Source: Agromyces mediolanus
GTDB taxonomy: Bacteria > Actinomycetota > Actinomycetes > Actinomycetales > Microbacteriaceae
Length of the DNA stretch: 41,855 bases
Direction: 5' to 3'
NCBI RefSeq assembly: GCF_014648575.1
Contig: NZ_BMRJ01000001.1
Location: 7,290 to 49,144 of the forward strand
This document shows positions 23,863-30,010 of this stretch, piece after piece; position 1 is the first letter of the stretch; every line of letters starts with the position of its first letter. The position numbers and the translations under genes were made by a program. The notes under the pieces were generated by a model. The model was not told the origin of the DNA and did not search any database. It was given only the letters and a program-made list of their open reading frames with translations.

Positions 23863-24537
23863 ATGAGCGCCGAACCAGCCATCCGAGTCATCCTCGTCGA
23901 GGACCAGGCGCTGTTCCGTTCCCTGCTGAGCGACCTCGTGCGTGCGGAGCCCGGGTTCGAGCTCGTCGCCGCGGCCGCCGGCATCGCCGAAGCGCGGGCT
24001 CTTGCGGCGGATGCCGAGGCCGACGTGGTGCTGCTCGACATCGAGCTGCCCGACGGCAACGGCTTCCAGTTCGGCCGCGAGCTGCGGCGCGCGCGCCCCG
24101 GGCTCGGCGTCGTGCTGCTCTCCAGCCACGACCTGATGGAGCTGCTGCTCGCCCTGCCCGACCGCGAACGCGCCGGCTGGAGCTACCTCTCGAAGGTCTC
24201 CTCCACCTCCCGGGAGACGCTGCTGCGGGCCCTGCGGGTGAGCGCCAGGGGCGCGAGCATGCTCGACCCGGAACTCCTGGGCCGCCTGCGCCCACGCCGC
24301 GGCAGCGCGCTCGCCGGCCTCACCCCGCGGCAGCTGCACGCGCTGCGCCTGCTCGCCGAGGGGCTGTCGAACGCGGCCATCGCCCGCGACATGGGCATCT
24401 CGAACCACTCCGTCGACAACCTGCTGAATGCCGTCTACTCGACGCTGGGCGTGCGCGACGACGGCGACCTCAACAGCCGGGTCGCCGCGGCCCTGCACCT
24501 CGTGCGCGACGGCGCCCCCGGCGGGGCCGGGGCATGA
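23863..24537 (+). CDS. NarL/LuxR-type response regulator
   Basis: A 224-aa DNA-binding response regulator. The receiver domain (residues about 7-130) has the acidic pair Glu13-Asp14, phospho-acceptor Asp59 in VVLLDIELPDGNG, a Ser at position 88 for the switch Thr/Ser, and Lys111. The LuxR-type helix-turn-helix (about 152-197) reads LTPRQLHALRLLAEGLSN, then AAIARDMGISNHSVDNLL. All phosphotransfer residues are present, so it should be controlled by the adjacent kinase, whose start codon overlaps its stop (ATGA). The operon stands beside a cell-wall protein gene and may regulate envelope functions, but the only evidence for that is position. The ATG at 23863 is preferred because of the -10 box just upstream. 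Confidence 0.93.
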   Translation: MSAEPAIRVILVEDQALFRSLLSDLVRAEPGFELVAAAAGIAEARALAADAEADVVLLDIELPDGNGFQFGRELRRARPGLGVVLLSSHDLMELLLALPDRERAGWSYLSKVSSTSRETLLRALRVSARGASMLDPELLGRLRPRRGSALAGLTPRQLHALRLLAEGLSNAAIARDMGISNHSVDNLLNAVYSTLGVRDDGDLNSRVAAALHLVRDGAPGGAGA

Positions 24538-25745
24538 GCCCGCGCGCCCGCAGCGCGGCGCCGACGGCCTCGACGCCGACGGTCGCGAGCAGCGCGCTCG
24601 AGGCGCGCGACCGGGCGGACGACCGGCGGGTGCTGCTGTTCACGGCGGGCGTGCTGCTCACGGCGTTCGCGATCGGCTCGACGTTGCAGACGATCTTCAT
24701 CTACCGCCCGGAGCGGGTCGCCACCTCGGAGCTCATCGCCGAGGCCCCGCAGCTGCCCGACCGGCTGATGACGAACCTCGTCACCGTCGCGATCGCGCTG
24801 CTGCTCGCCGCCTTCGTGCGGCTCGAAGAGCGGCGGCCCCTCGCCGCGGCGGGCGCGGTGCTCGCGATCGCCCTCCCGGTCGCCCTGGCCCGGCACGGGC
24901 TGCAGCTGCTGCTCGGCATCTACGTCGCCCCCGAGCTCGACGTCAGCCTCGTCGAGGTGTGCTCGGTCGCCGTGGTGATCGCGGTCGCGCTGGGCCTCGC
25001 GCTCGCGCAGGTGCGCACCCGCGTGCGGCTGCGCGAGCACGAGCGCGCCGAGGCCGAGCACCGGCTGCGGGCGTCGACGGCGCTCGCCGAGCTGGCCGCG
25101 GAGGAGATGCGGGTGCGCCGCGAGGTGGCCGACGGCTTGCACGGCACGTTGCAGGGGCGGCTGGTGCTGAGCCAGGCCGCGATCGACGCGATCCAGCGCC
25201 GCGGGGTCGAGGAGGGCTGGAGCGAGGCCGCGCTCGCGCAGCTCGCCGGGCTGCGCCGCGACCTCGAGCGGATGCGGGAGCACGACGTGCGCGAGCTCAG
25301 CAACCTGCTCTATCCGGTCGGCGTCGACGTGAGCCTCGCCCACGCCATCCGGGCGCTCGTGCGCCGGGTGCCGGCGGAGATCGACATCACCGCCGAGGTC
25401 GACCCCGAGGCGGACCTCGCGCTCGACCGCGGCGACGACGCCGTCGCGCAGCGCATCGCCGTCGTGCGCGGCATCGAGGAGGGCATCACGAACGCGCTCC
25501 GGCACGGTGCGGCGACGACGATCCGGGTGATGGTCGGCGTCAGCGACGTCGACGGCGCCGGCGCGCCGCGCGTCCGCGCGACGGTCGAGGACGACGGCGT
25601 CGGCCTGCCCGACTCGCCCCGCTGGAACGGGCTCGCCCGCACCTCCGAACGGCTCGGACTGCGCGGCGGCCGCGTCGAGCTCGCGCCGTCGTCGCTCGGC
25701 GGCGCGCGCCTCGAGGTCGAGGTCGCGGCACCCGTCAGGAGTTGA
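24534..25745 (+). CDS. Membrane sensor histidine kinase (NarX/DesK-like HisKA_3 class)
   Basis: A 403-aa kinase partnered with the regulator in front of it. Four hydrophobic segments lie at about residues 33-57, 78-96, 103-130 and 138-160, with almost no extracytoplasmic domain, suggesting sensing within or close to the membrane. A coiled linker leads to the dimerisation helix with phospho-accepting His203 in REVADGLHGTLQGRLVL. This differs from the common RELHD-type H-box of the class: Gly follows His where Asp is usual. The ATPase part has the N-box Asn320 in EEGITNALRHG and the D-box VEDDGVGLPD (352-360). GLRGGRVEL follows at 375-383. The last 11 bases of the gene overlap the end of the convergent META lipoprotein gene. 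Confidence 0.92.
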   Translation: MSPRARSAAPTASTPTVASSALEARDRADDRRVLLFTAGVLLTAFAIGSTLQTIFIYRPERVATSELIAEAPQLPDRLMTNLVTVAIALLLAAFVRLEERRPLAAAGAVLAIALPVALARHGLQLLLGIYVAPELDVSLVEVCSVAVVIAVALGLALAQVRTRVRLREHERAEAEHRLRASTALAELAAEEMRVRREVADGLHGTLQGRLVLSQAAIDAIQRRGVEEGWSEAALAQLAGLRRDLERMREHDVRELSNLLYPVGVDVSLAHAIRALVRRVPAEIDITAEVDPEADLALDRGDDAVAQRIAVVRGIEEGITNALRHGAATTIRVMVGVSDVDGAGAPRVRATVEDDGVGLPDSPRWNGLARTSERLGLRGGRVELAPSSLGGARLEVEVAAPVRS

Positions 25746-26115
25746 CGGGGGCGCGATCGAGCGTCGCGATCTGCGCCTCGTCGTCGGCGTAGACCGTCAT
25801 GGTGTCGCCCGACACGTTCGCCGTGTCGAGGCCTTCGAGCAGCGCCTCGGTGTCCGGACACGCCATGCGCGTCGAGGCGACGTCGTCGAAGGAGATGTTG
25901 TCGTCCTCCATCGTCCAGCTGCCGGTGAGGCGGTTGCAGCCGTCGCTGCCGGTGAAGGCCCCGCCGCTCTCGAGCTCCAGGTAGGCGCCGTCGGGATCGC
26001 CCCAGGTGCCCACCGGGTCGGGGCCGCCGCCTCCGGCGCAGCCGCCGAGCATCGTGACGAGCATGACGGCCGCGAGTGCGGCTCCGGCCGTGCGGCCGCC
26101 CCGGATCCCAGACAT
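25735..26115 (-). CDS. META-domain (HslJ-like) lipoprotein
   Basis: A 126-aa lipoprotein. The signal peptide ends with lipobox LGGC; Cys26 would be diacylated and anchored to the outer face of the membrane, followed by a short Gly-rich linker. The rest is one META domain: PVGTWGDPDGAYLELESGG, GSDGCNRLTGSW, FDDVASTRMACPDTEALLEGLD and GDTMTVYADDEAQIATL. The GCN and TRMAC cysteines are typical of the family. META proteins are linked to heat or envelope stress and to antibiotic tolerance in other bacteria, with unclear biochemistry. ATG 26115 gives a normal lipoprotein leader. The gene ends inside the end of the convergent kinase gene. Confidence 0.86.
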   Translation of the reverse strand: MSGIRGGRTAGAALAAVMLVTMLGGCAGGGGPDPVGTWGDPDGAYLELESGGAFTGSDGCNRLTGSWTMEDDNISFDDVASTRMACPDTEALLEGLDTANVSGDTMTVYADDEAQIATLDRAPVNS

Positions 26116-26218
26116 GAGCTTCCCCCCGTCCGACGCGTCGCAGTCGCGACGCCGGGCCCAGCATTCGTTGGCCGGCGCGCGTCGGTCCCCCTCTGCTTAG
26201 CGAAGCGCGCCGCCCGCG

Positions 26219-26653
26219 TCAACGGCGGGAGCGCAGCATCTGCTCGCCGGCGTCGACGTAGGCGCTGAAGAGGCCGGTGACCGCGCGCAGGCGTTCGGCG
26301 GCGTGCGCGTCGTCGGTGAGCGGCTCCGCCGCCTCGAGGGCGCGGATGAACGCCCGGGACCGCTCGTGGCTCGCGGCGAGGAGCTGTTCGAAGCCGCCCG
26401 CGGCCTCGACCAGGAGGCGGCGGCTGCCCGGCTGGGGGATCGTGCGGGCGAGCCCCCACGCGGCGAGCTCGCGGGTGGCCTGGCTCACGGCGCCGGCGCT
26501 GAGGCCGAGCGCCTCGCGCAGCTGCTCCGACGAGGAGGGCTCGGCCCGCAGCAGCAGATATCCGTAGACGCGGCCGGTGGCCCGGGCGAGCTGCCACGAG
26601 GCGAGCGTCTCGCCCATCACGTCGATGAAGCGCTGCTCCTCGGCATCGTTCAT
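26219..26653 (-). CDS. MarR/GbsR-like winged-helix transcriptional regulator
   Basis: A 144-aa regulator. The N-terminal helix (RFIDVMGETLASWQLARATGRVYGYLLL) is followed by a winged helix: SSEQLREALGLSAGAVSQATRELAAWGLARTIPQPGSRRLLVE. This is the form found in the GbsR/PadR-adjacent branch of MarR-like proteins. The C-terminal helices (FEQLLAASHERSRAFIRALEAAEPL and beyond) would dimerise. ATG 26653 overlaps the stop of the alpha/beta hydrolase gene (ATGA), so both are made from one transcript. A perfect inverted repeat over the promoter of this operon (27481-27504) is the likely binding site, so the protein probably represses its own operon and is released by a small molecule, possibly one processed by the hydrolase. 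Confidence 0.85.
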   Translation of the reverse strand: MNDAEEQRFIDVMGETLASWQLARATGRVYGYLLLRAEPSSSEQLREALGLSAGAVSQATRELAAWGLARTIPQPGSRRLLVEAAGGFEQLLAASHERSRAFIRALEAAEPLTDDAHAAERLRAVTGLFSAYVDAGEQMLRSRR

Positions 26654-27492
26654 GCGGCGGTCCCTCCTGCGCTCGGCGGCCGGCCGTGCCATGCTGCCAG
26701 CAGCTGGAGCAGGAGCTCGTTCACCGCGTCGGGCGCGTCGAGCGTGACGATGTGCCCGGCCCGTGGGACGACGCGCTCGGCGACGCCCTCGGCCGCCGCC
26801 CAGCGGGGCATCGCGGTGGCGATGTTGCCGGTGCGGTCCTCGGCGCCGCGCACGAGCGCGAGTGGCACCAGGCTGCGGAAGCCGGGCTCGGGGGAGACGA
26901 GCGAGACGGTCGCGCGCCAGACGTCGAGGAACACCGCCTTCGGCATCCGGGCGAACATCGCCTTGGTGCGGGCGATCGCCTCCGGGGTGACCGCGGACGC
27001 CCGCGCCATCAGGCCGGGCAGCCGCTCGGCGGGGACGAGCCCGAGCATCGGCGCCGCGAGCCGCAGCGCGAACCGCTCGCCGGCGCTCAGCGGCCCGGCG
27101 TTCCAGGTGGAATCGAGCACGACGAGCCCGGCGGCGCGGTCGGGGTGCGCGCGCACGAAGGCCTGCGAGAGGTTGCCGCCGAGCGAGTGGCCGACGAGCG
27201 CGGGGCGGTCGAGCCGGAGCGCGTCGATGAGCGCGGCGAGGTCGTCGAGGGCGTCGGCCGCGGTGAAGCGCGTGCCGGCGTCGAGCCGGGATGCGCCGTG
27301 CCCGCGGAGGTCCCAGCGCACGGTACGGTGCCCGGCCGCCGCGAGCGCCGCGAACTGCGCGTCGTACATGCCGCGGTCCATGCCGGCGCCGTGGGTGAGC
27401 ACGACGGGGATCCGGTCCGTGCCGTCGCCCTCGGCGAGCTCGTAGCCGAGCTCGGCACCCGGGCGGACGAGCGATCCCGTTATATTCACCAT
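26650..27492 (-). CDS. Alpha/beta-hydrolase
   Basis: A 280-aa serine hydrolase. After the first strands (VVLTHGAGMDRGMYDAQ provides the oxyanion HG) comes RWDLRGHGAS and the nucleophile elbow GHSLGGN with the catalytic Ser. A helical cap (residues about 140-210) follows, then the acid strand LALVRGAEDRTG and the catalytic His in VPRAGHIVTLDAPDAVN. The fold matches cytoplasmic esterases, lactonases or haloperoxidase-like hydrolases; the substrate is open. ATG 27492 (MVNITGSLVR) is preferred because a TATATT -10 box ends 6 bases before it, giving a leaderless message; the frame extends far upstream without coding character. It is co-transcribed with the MarR-like gene. Confidence 0.88.
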   Translation of the reverse strand: MVNITGSLVRPGAELGYELAEGDGTDRIPVVLTHGAGMDRGMYDAQFAALAAAGHRTVRWDLRGHGASRLDAGTRFTAADALDDLAALIDALRLDRPALVGHSLGGNLSQAFVRAHPDRAAGLVVLDSTWNAGPLSAGERFALRLAAPMLGLVPAERLPGLMARASAVTPEAIARTKAMFARMPKAVFLDVWRATVSLVSPEPGFRSLVPLALVRGAEDRTGNIATAMPRWAAAEGVAERVVPRAGHIVTLDAPDAVNELLLQLLAAWHGRPPSAGGTAA

Positions 27493-27504
27493 TCTCTGAA
27501 TATA
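27481..27504 (-). promoter_or_regulatory. Leaderless promoter and palindromic operator of the hydrolase/regulator operon
   Basis: TATATTCA (27481-27488) and TGAATATA (27497-27504) form a perfect 8-bp inverted repeat with an 8-bp spacer. The spacer contains the ATG complement at 27490-27492. On the minus strand TATATT (27504-27499) is a -10 box ending 6 bases before the ATG. A repressor on the palindrome would cover both -10 and start codon. It is a conspicuous AT-rich island in very GC-rich DNA. The obvious candidate ligand is the MarR-like product of the same operon. Confidence 0.72.
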
Positions 27505-27515
27505 GCCCACGATTC

Positions 27516-27551
27516 CGACGTGCCCGACGTTCATGAACGTCGGGCACGTCG
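27516..27551 (-). terminator. 36-bp perfect palindrome, terminator of the kinase operon
   Basis: Bases 27516-27533 and 27534-27551 are perfect reverse complements (18 bp each, centre TTCATGAA). It begins 3 bases after the stop of the PfkB gene in transcription direction, the normal place for a terminator, but has no T tract and no unpaired loop beyond the hairpin turn. It also lies just upstream of the hydrolase promoter and could keep read-through out of it. Confidence 0.7.
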
Positions 27552-27554
27552 TGG

Positions 27555-28541
27555 CTAGGAGCGGGTGACCGCCACTCGTTCGGCGAGCGCGCTCGCCGTC
27601 GCGAAGTCGGGTTGCGCGCCGACCCCGCCCGCGCCCCGCGTGGACGCGGTGCCGCAGGCGACCGCGAGGGCGAGGGCGGGCTCGGGAGGGAGGCCGCGGA
27701 GCCGCGCGGCGAGGTAGCCCGCGGCGAGGGTGTCGCCCGCGCCGACCGTATCGACGAGCGGACCGTCGACGGCGGGCGTCGAGGCGACGATCCGTTCGGT
27801 CGCGCCGTCGCGACGGCGCGCGGCGACCGCGCCCTCGGCGCCGAGCTTGCCGATGACGACCCCGCCCGCCGGCATGACGTCGAGCACCCCCTCGACGGCG
27901 TCGTCGAAGCGGTCGCGGCCGGTGATGCTGCAGAGCTCCTCGGCGTTGCCGAAGTACACGTCGCAGTGCGCGAGGAGCGCGAGGATGCCCGAGTCCCACT
28001 CCTCGGCGGGGTCGAAGTTGCCGTCGACCGAGGTCTGCACGCCGAGCGCGCGGGCGCGGGCGAACAGCGCCGAGGCTCCCGGGTGCAGCGCGTGCTGCAG
28101 GAAATAGCTGCCGACGTGCAGGTGGCCGACGCCGGCGAGCAGCTCGTCGTCGACCTCCTCGGCGGCGACCGTGCCGATCGAGCCCATCGAGGTGAGGATA
28201 GCCCGGTCGCCGTCGGGCCGGGTGAGGTGCGTCGAAGCGCCGGTCGGCAGGCTCGGGTCCACGCGGACGCGATCGGTCGTCACGCCGCGCCGGCCGAGCT
28301 CCTCGTCGAGGAAGCGGCCGAAGGCGTCGTCGCCGCGCACGCTGAGCAGGGCGGTCGGGATGCCGAGCGCGGCCGCGCCGCACGCGGTGATCGCCGAGGA
28401 GCTGCCCATGGTGAGCGTCGTCGCGCGGACGAGCTGCTCGTGCTGGCCGAAGCGCAGCTCGCCGTCGACGTCGATGATGAGGTCGACGCACAGTTCGCCG
28501 ACGACGAGCAGCCGCCCTCCGGTCACCTCGGCCGCTGCCAT
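27555..28541 (-). CDS. PfkB-family carbohydrate kinase
   Basis: A 328-aa ribokinase-fold kinase. The N-terminus RLLVVGELCVDLIIDVDG is the usual first strand and substrate loop. MGSSSAITACGAAALGIPTALLSVRGDDAFG is PfkB signature region 1, with Ser in place of the usual Gly-Asn. DTVGAGDTLAAGYLAARL is signature 2, with the anion hole and catalytic Asp. Substrates in this family are sugars or sugar phosphates phosphorylated by ATP. In this context (SIS isomerase, aldolase) a hexulose-6-phosphate, 2-keto sugar or Amadori product is plausible. ATG 28541 has AAGGAG 10 bases upstream; GTG 28547 or 28550 are alternatives. It overlaps the end of the tautomerase-like gene and ends at a strong palindrome, so it is last in a three-gene operon. 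Confidence 0.88.
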   Translation of the reverse strand: MAAAEVTGGRLLVVGELCVDLIIDVDGELRFGQHEQLVRATTLTMGSSSAITACGAAALGIPTALLSVRGDDAFGRFLDEELGRRGVTTDRVRVDPSLPTGASTHLTRPDGDRAILTSMGSIGTVAAEEVDDELLAGVGHLHVGSYFLQHALHPGASALFARARALGVQTSVDGNFDPAEEWDSGILALLAHCDVYFGNAEELCSITGRDRFDDAVEGVLDVMPAGGVVIGKLGAEGAVAARRRDGATERIVASTPAVDGPLVDTVGAGDTLAAGYLAARLRGLPPEPALALAVACGTASTRGAGGVGAQPDFATASALAERVAVTRS

Positions 28542-28870
28542 TCGCACCACACTCCTTCGAACTCGACGCCGGCGCTCCGGCTCCAGTCTGCGGCAGCCCG
28601 GGCCGCCGCGTCGCAGGCGCGCGTCGTCGCCGGCTCGCCACGGTCGGAGCCGTGCACGGTGACGACGGCCCAGCCGCCGCTCGGGCGGGGTCCGGATGCC
28701 TCCGTTGCGGAGGCCGTGTCGCCGCTCGCGACGGACAGCGGCGCGGGGGTCGCGAGCGCGATCACCTGGCCGGCGCCGAGCCCGAGCGCCCCGGCGACCG
28801 CGTCGGCGACCGCGAGGAGCAGCTCGCGCAGCCGCGGGTGCTCGCGGCTCGCGACGGTGACGACGGGCAT
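28523..28870 (-). CDS. Small tautomerase-superfamily-like protein
   Basis: A 115-aa cytoplasmic protein between the SIS and kinase genes. It starts MPVVTVASREHPRLRELL: Pro directly after Met, followed by a beta strand and an amphipathic helix (LLLAVADAVAGALGLGAGQVIALAT), is the hallmark of the 4-oxalocrotonate tautomerase/MIF superfamily, where Pro1 is the catalytic base. A second beta-alpha-beta half appears after a Gly/Ser-rich loop (GWAVVTVHGSDRGEP, then a helix and GVEFEGVWCEW). The total length and two-half layout are like MIF and CHMI. The assignment comes from pattern only and is tentative. The ATG shares a base with the SIS stop (TGATG), indicating coupled expression. A sugar-enol isomerisation role is a guess. 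Confidence 0.6.
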   Translation of the reverse strand: MPVVTVASREHPRLRELLLAVADAVAGALGLGAGQVIALATPAPLSVASGDTASATEASGPRPSGGWAVVTVHGSDRGEPATTRACDAAARAAADWSRSAGVEFEGVWCEWQRPR

Positions 28871-29778
28871 CAGTCGGTGACCAGGACCGAGCGGTTGAGG
28901 AACGGGGGCGTGTCGGGGTTGCGCCCGCGCAGCGTTGCGAGCTCGACCGCGAGCCGGTGCACGAGCGGCAGGTTCCCCTGCGGGTCGAGGCCGTTCACGT
29001 AGCTCGTGGCGCCCGTCGCGCGCACGTCGTCGACGATGACCTCCGGGGCCTCGCCGAGGAACCAGACGAGGGTGTTCGGGCCGGCGCAGGAGATGGGCCC
29101 GTGCTGGTACTCCCACATCGAGTACGCCTCGGTCCAGAAGCCGGCCGACTCGCGCACCTTGAGGGCGGCCTCCTGCGCGATCCCGACGCTCCAGCGGTGG
29201 CCGAGGAAGACGATGTGCTCGATGTCGGCCGGCGCCATCGGCAGCTCGGCGGCGAGGGCGGCGCGGCCGTCGGCGACGAGCTGCTCGTCGGCGAGCCCGA
29301 TCGAGGCGCGCAGGGCGGTGAGCCCGGTGGTCGCGAAGCGCGTCTGCACGATCGACTGCTCGTCGGCGAAGCCGAGGTGCACGGTGCGGTCGGCGCAGAG
29401 GCGCCCGAGCGGGGTGTCGGTGTCGCCGAGGATCGCGGTGATCGTGTGGGTGTCGCGGTAGCGCTCGACGAACTCGACGACGTCGGCCGTGGTGCCTGAG
29501 CGGGAGATCACGACGAGGTGCTCGTCGTCCTCGATCCAGGGGAGCTCGCTGGGGATCGCGGCGCGGGTGCGGGGCAGCCCCGCGTCGTTGCGGAGGTAGG
29601 CGTAGGCATCGCCGACGTAGTACGAGGTGCCGCAGCCGACGACGAGGACCTTCTCGTCGGGCCCGGGCAGCAGGGCTCGGTGCTGCGGGTCGAGTTCGAT
29701 GGCGCGGGCCCACATCTCGGGCTGGCTCGTGAGCTCCGCCCGGGTGATCGCGGCCGGCTCGGCGATGGGTTCGTTCAT
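28870..29778 (-). CDS. SIS-domain sugar isomerase/deaminase (AgaS/NagB-II/GlmS-isomerase-like)
   Basis: A 302-aa protein with two SIS (sugar isomerase) folds and no glutaminase domain. SIS 1 has VLVVGCGTSYYVGDAYAYL and VVISRSGTTADVVEFVERY, the phosphosugar-binding Ser/Thr loops. SIS 2 has GHRWSVGIAQEAALKVRESAGFWTEAYSMWEYQHGP, where the Glu and His correspond to the catalytic residues of GlmS. The C-terminus (LAVELATLRGRNPDTPPFLNRSVLV) also follows the GlmS tail. Proteins of this type deaminate or isomerise 2-amino-2-deoxyhexose 6-phosphates, or cleave Amadori sugar phosphates. ATG 29778 is chosen because AGGAAG lies 8 bases upstream; the longer frame would need TTG 29832. It heads the leftward operon, divergent from the ABC transporter. 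Confidence 0.86.
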   Translation of the reverse strand: MNEPIAEPAAITRAELTSQPEMWARAIELDPQHRALLPGPDEKVLVVGCGTSYYVGDAYAYLRNDAGLPRTRAAIPSELPWIEDDEHLVVISRSGTTADVVEFVERYRDTHTITAILGDTDTPLGRLCADRTVHLGFADEQSIVQTRFATTGLTALRASIGLADEQLVADGRAALAAELPMAPADIEHIVFLGHRWSVGIAQEAALKVRESAGFWTEAYSMWEYQHGPISCAGPNTLVWFLGEAPEVIVDDVRATGATSYVNGLDPQGNLPLVHRLAVELATLRGRNPDTPPFLNRSVLVTD

Positions 29779-29820
29779 CTCGCGTGCTTCCTGGTTCGTC
29801 GCCGTCGGTCGCGGCAATTC

Positions 29821-29856
29821 GAGCAAAGTCAATCAGAAATGAGCAAAGAATGAAAG
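29821..29856. promoter_or_regulatory. Candidate DeoR operator with GAGCAAAG direct repeats
   Basis: GAGCAAAG occurs at 29821-29828 and 29841-29848, exactly 20 bp (two helical turns) apart, in an AT-rich island between the divergent sugar operons. The second copy sits in AAATGAGCAAAGAATGAAAG (29837-29856), which closely matches a site at 37615-37640. Position, spacing and recurrence suggest operator half-sites for the DeoR-type regulator encoded at 34156-34935. Confidence 0.6.
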
Positions 29857-29859
29857 CTA

Positions 29860-29888
29860 TTGACGAATTGAGGCTATTGTTGAATACT
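29860..29888 (+). promoter_or_regulatory. Promoter of the ABC transporter operon
   Basis: TTGACG (29860-29865) and AATACT (29883-29888) are separated by 17 bases, close to the housekeeping sigma consensus. Transcription would start near 29895 and leave a leader of about 115 nt before GTG 30011. The putative DeoR operators lie directly upstream of the -35. Confidence 0.6.
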
Positions 29889-29913
29889 GCCAGGACCGAG
29901 AGACGCAGCGCAG

Positions 29914-29993
29914 CATCGAGGCCGCGTCCGATCACAGATGGGCCAGCATTGAAGCTGCGCCGGGATGCCGCATCGACGAGGCATCCGATCACA
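29914..29993 (+). repeat. Direct repeat in the transporter leader (57-bp period)
   Basis: A 23-bp segment, CATCGA-N7-TCCGATCACA, occurs at 29914-29936 and again at 29971-29993 with most positions conserved and the same internal spacing. Both copies fall within the predicted 5' untranslated leader; the second ends just before the GAAGGAGA Shine-Dalgarno. It may be a recent duplication or a pair of regulatory sites. Confidence 0.5.
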
Positions 29994-30010
29994 ACGAAGG
30001 AGATCGAAGC

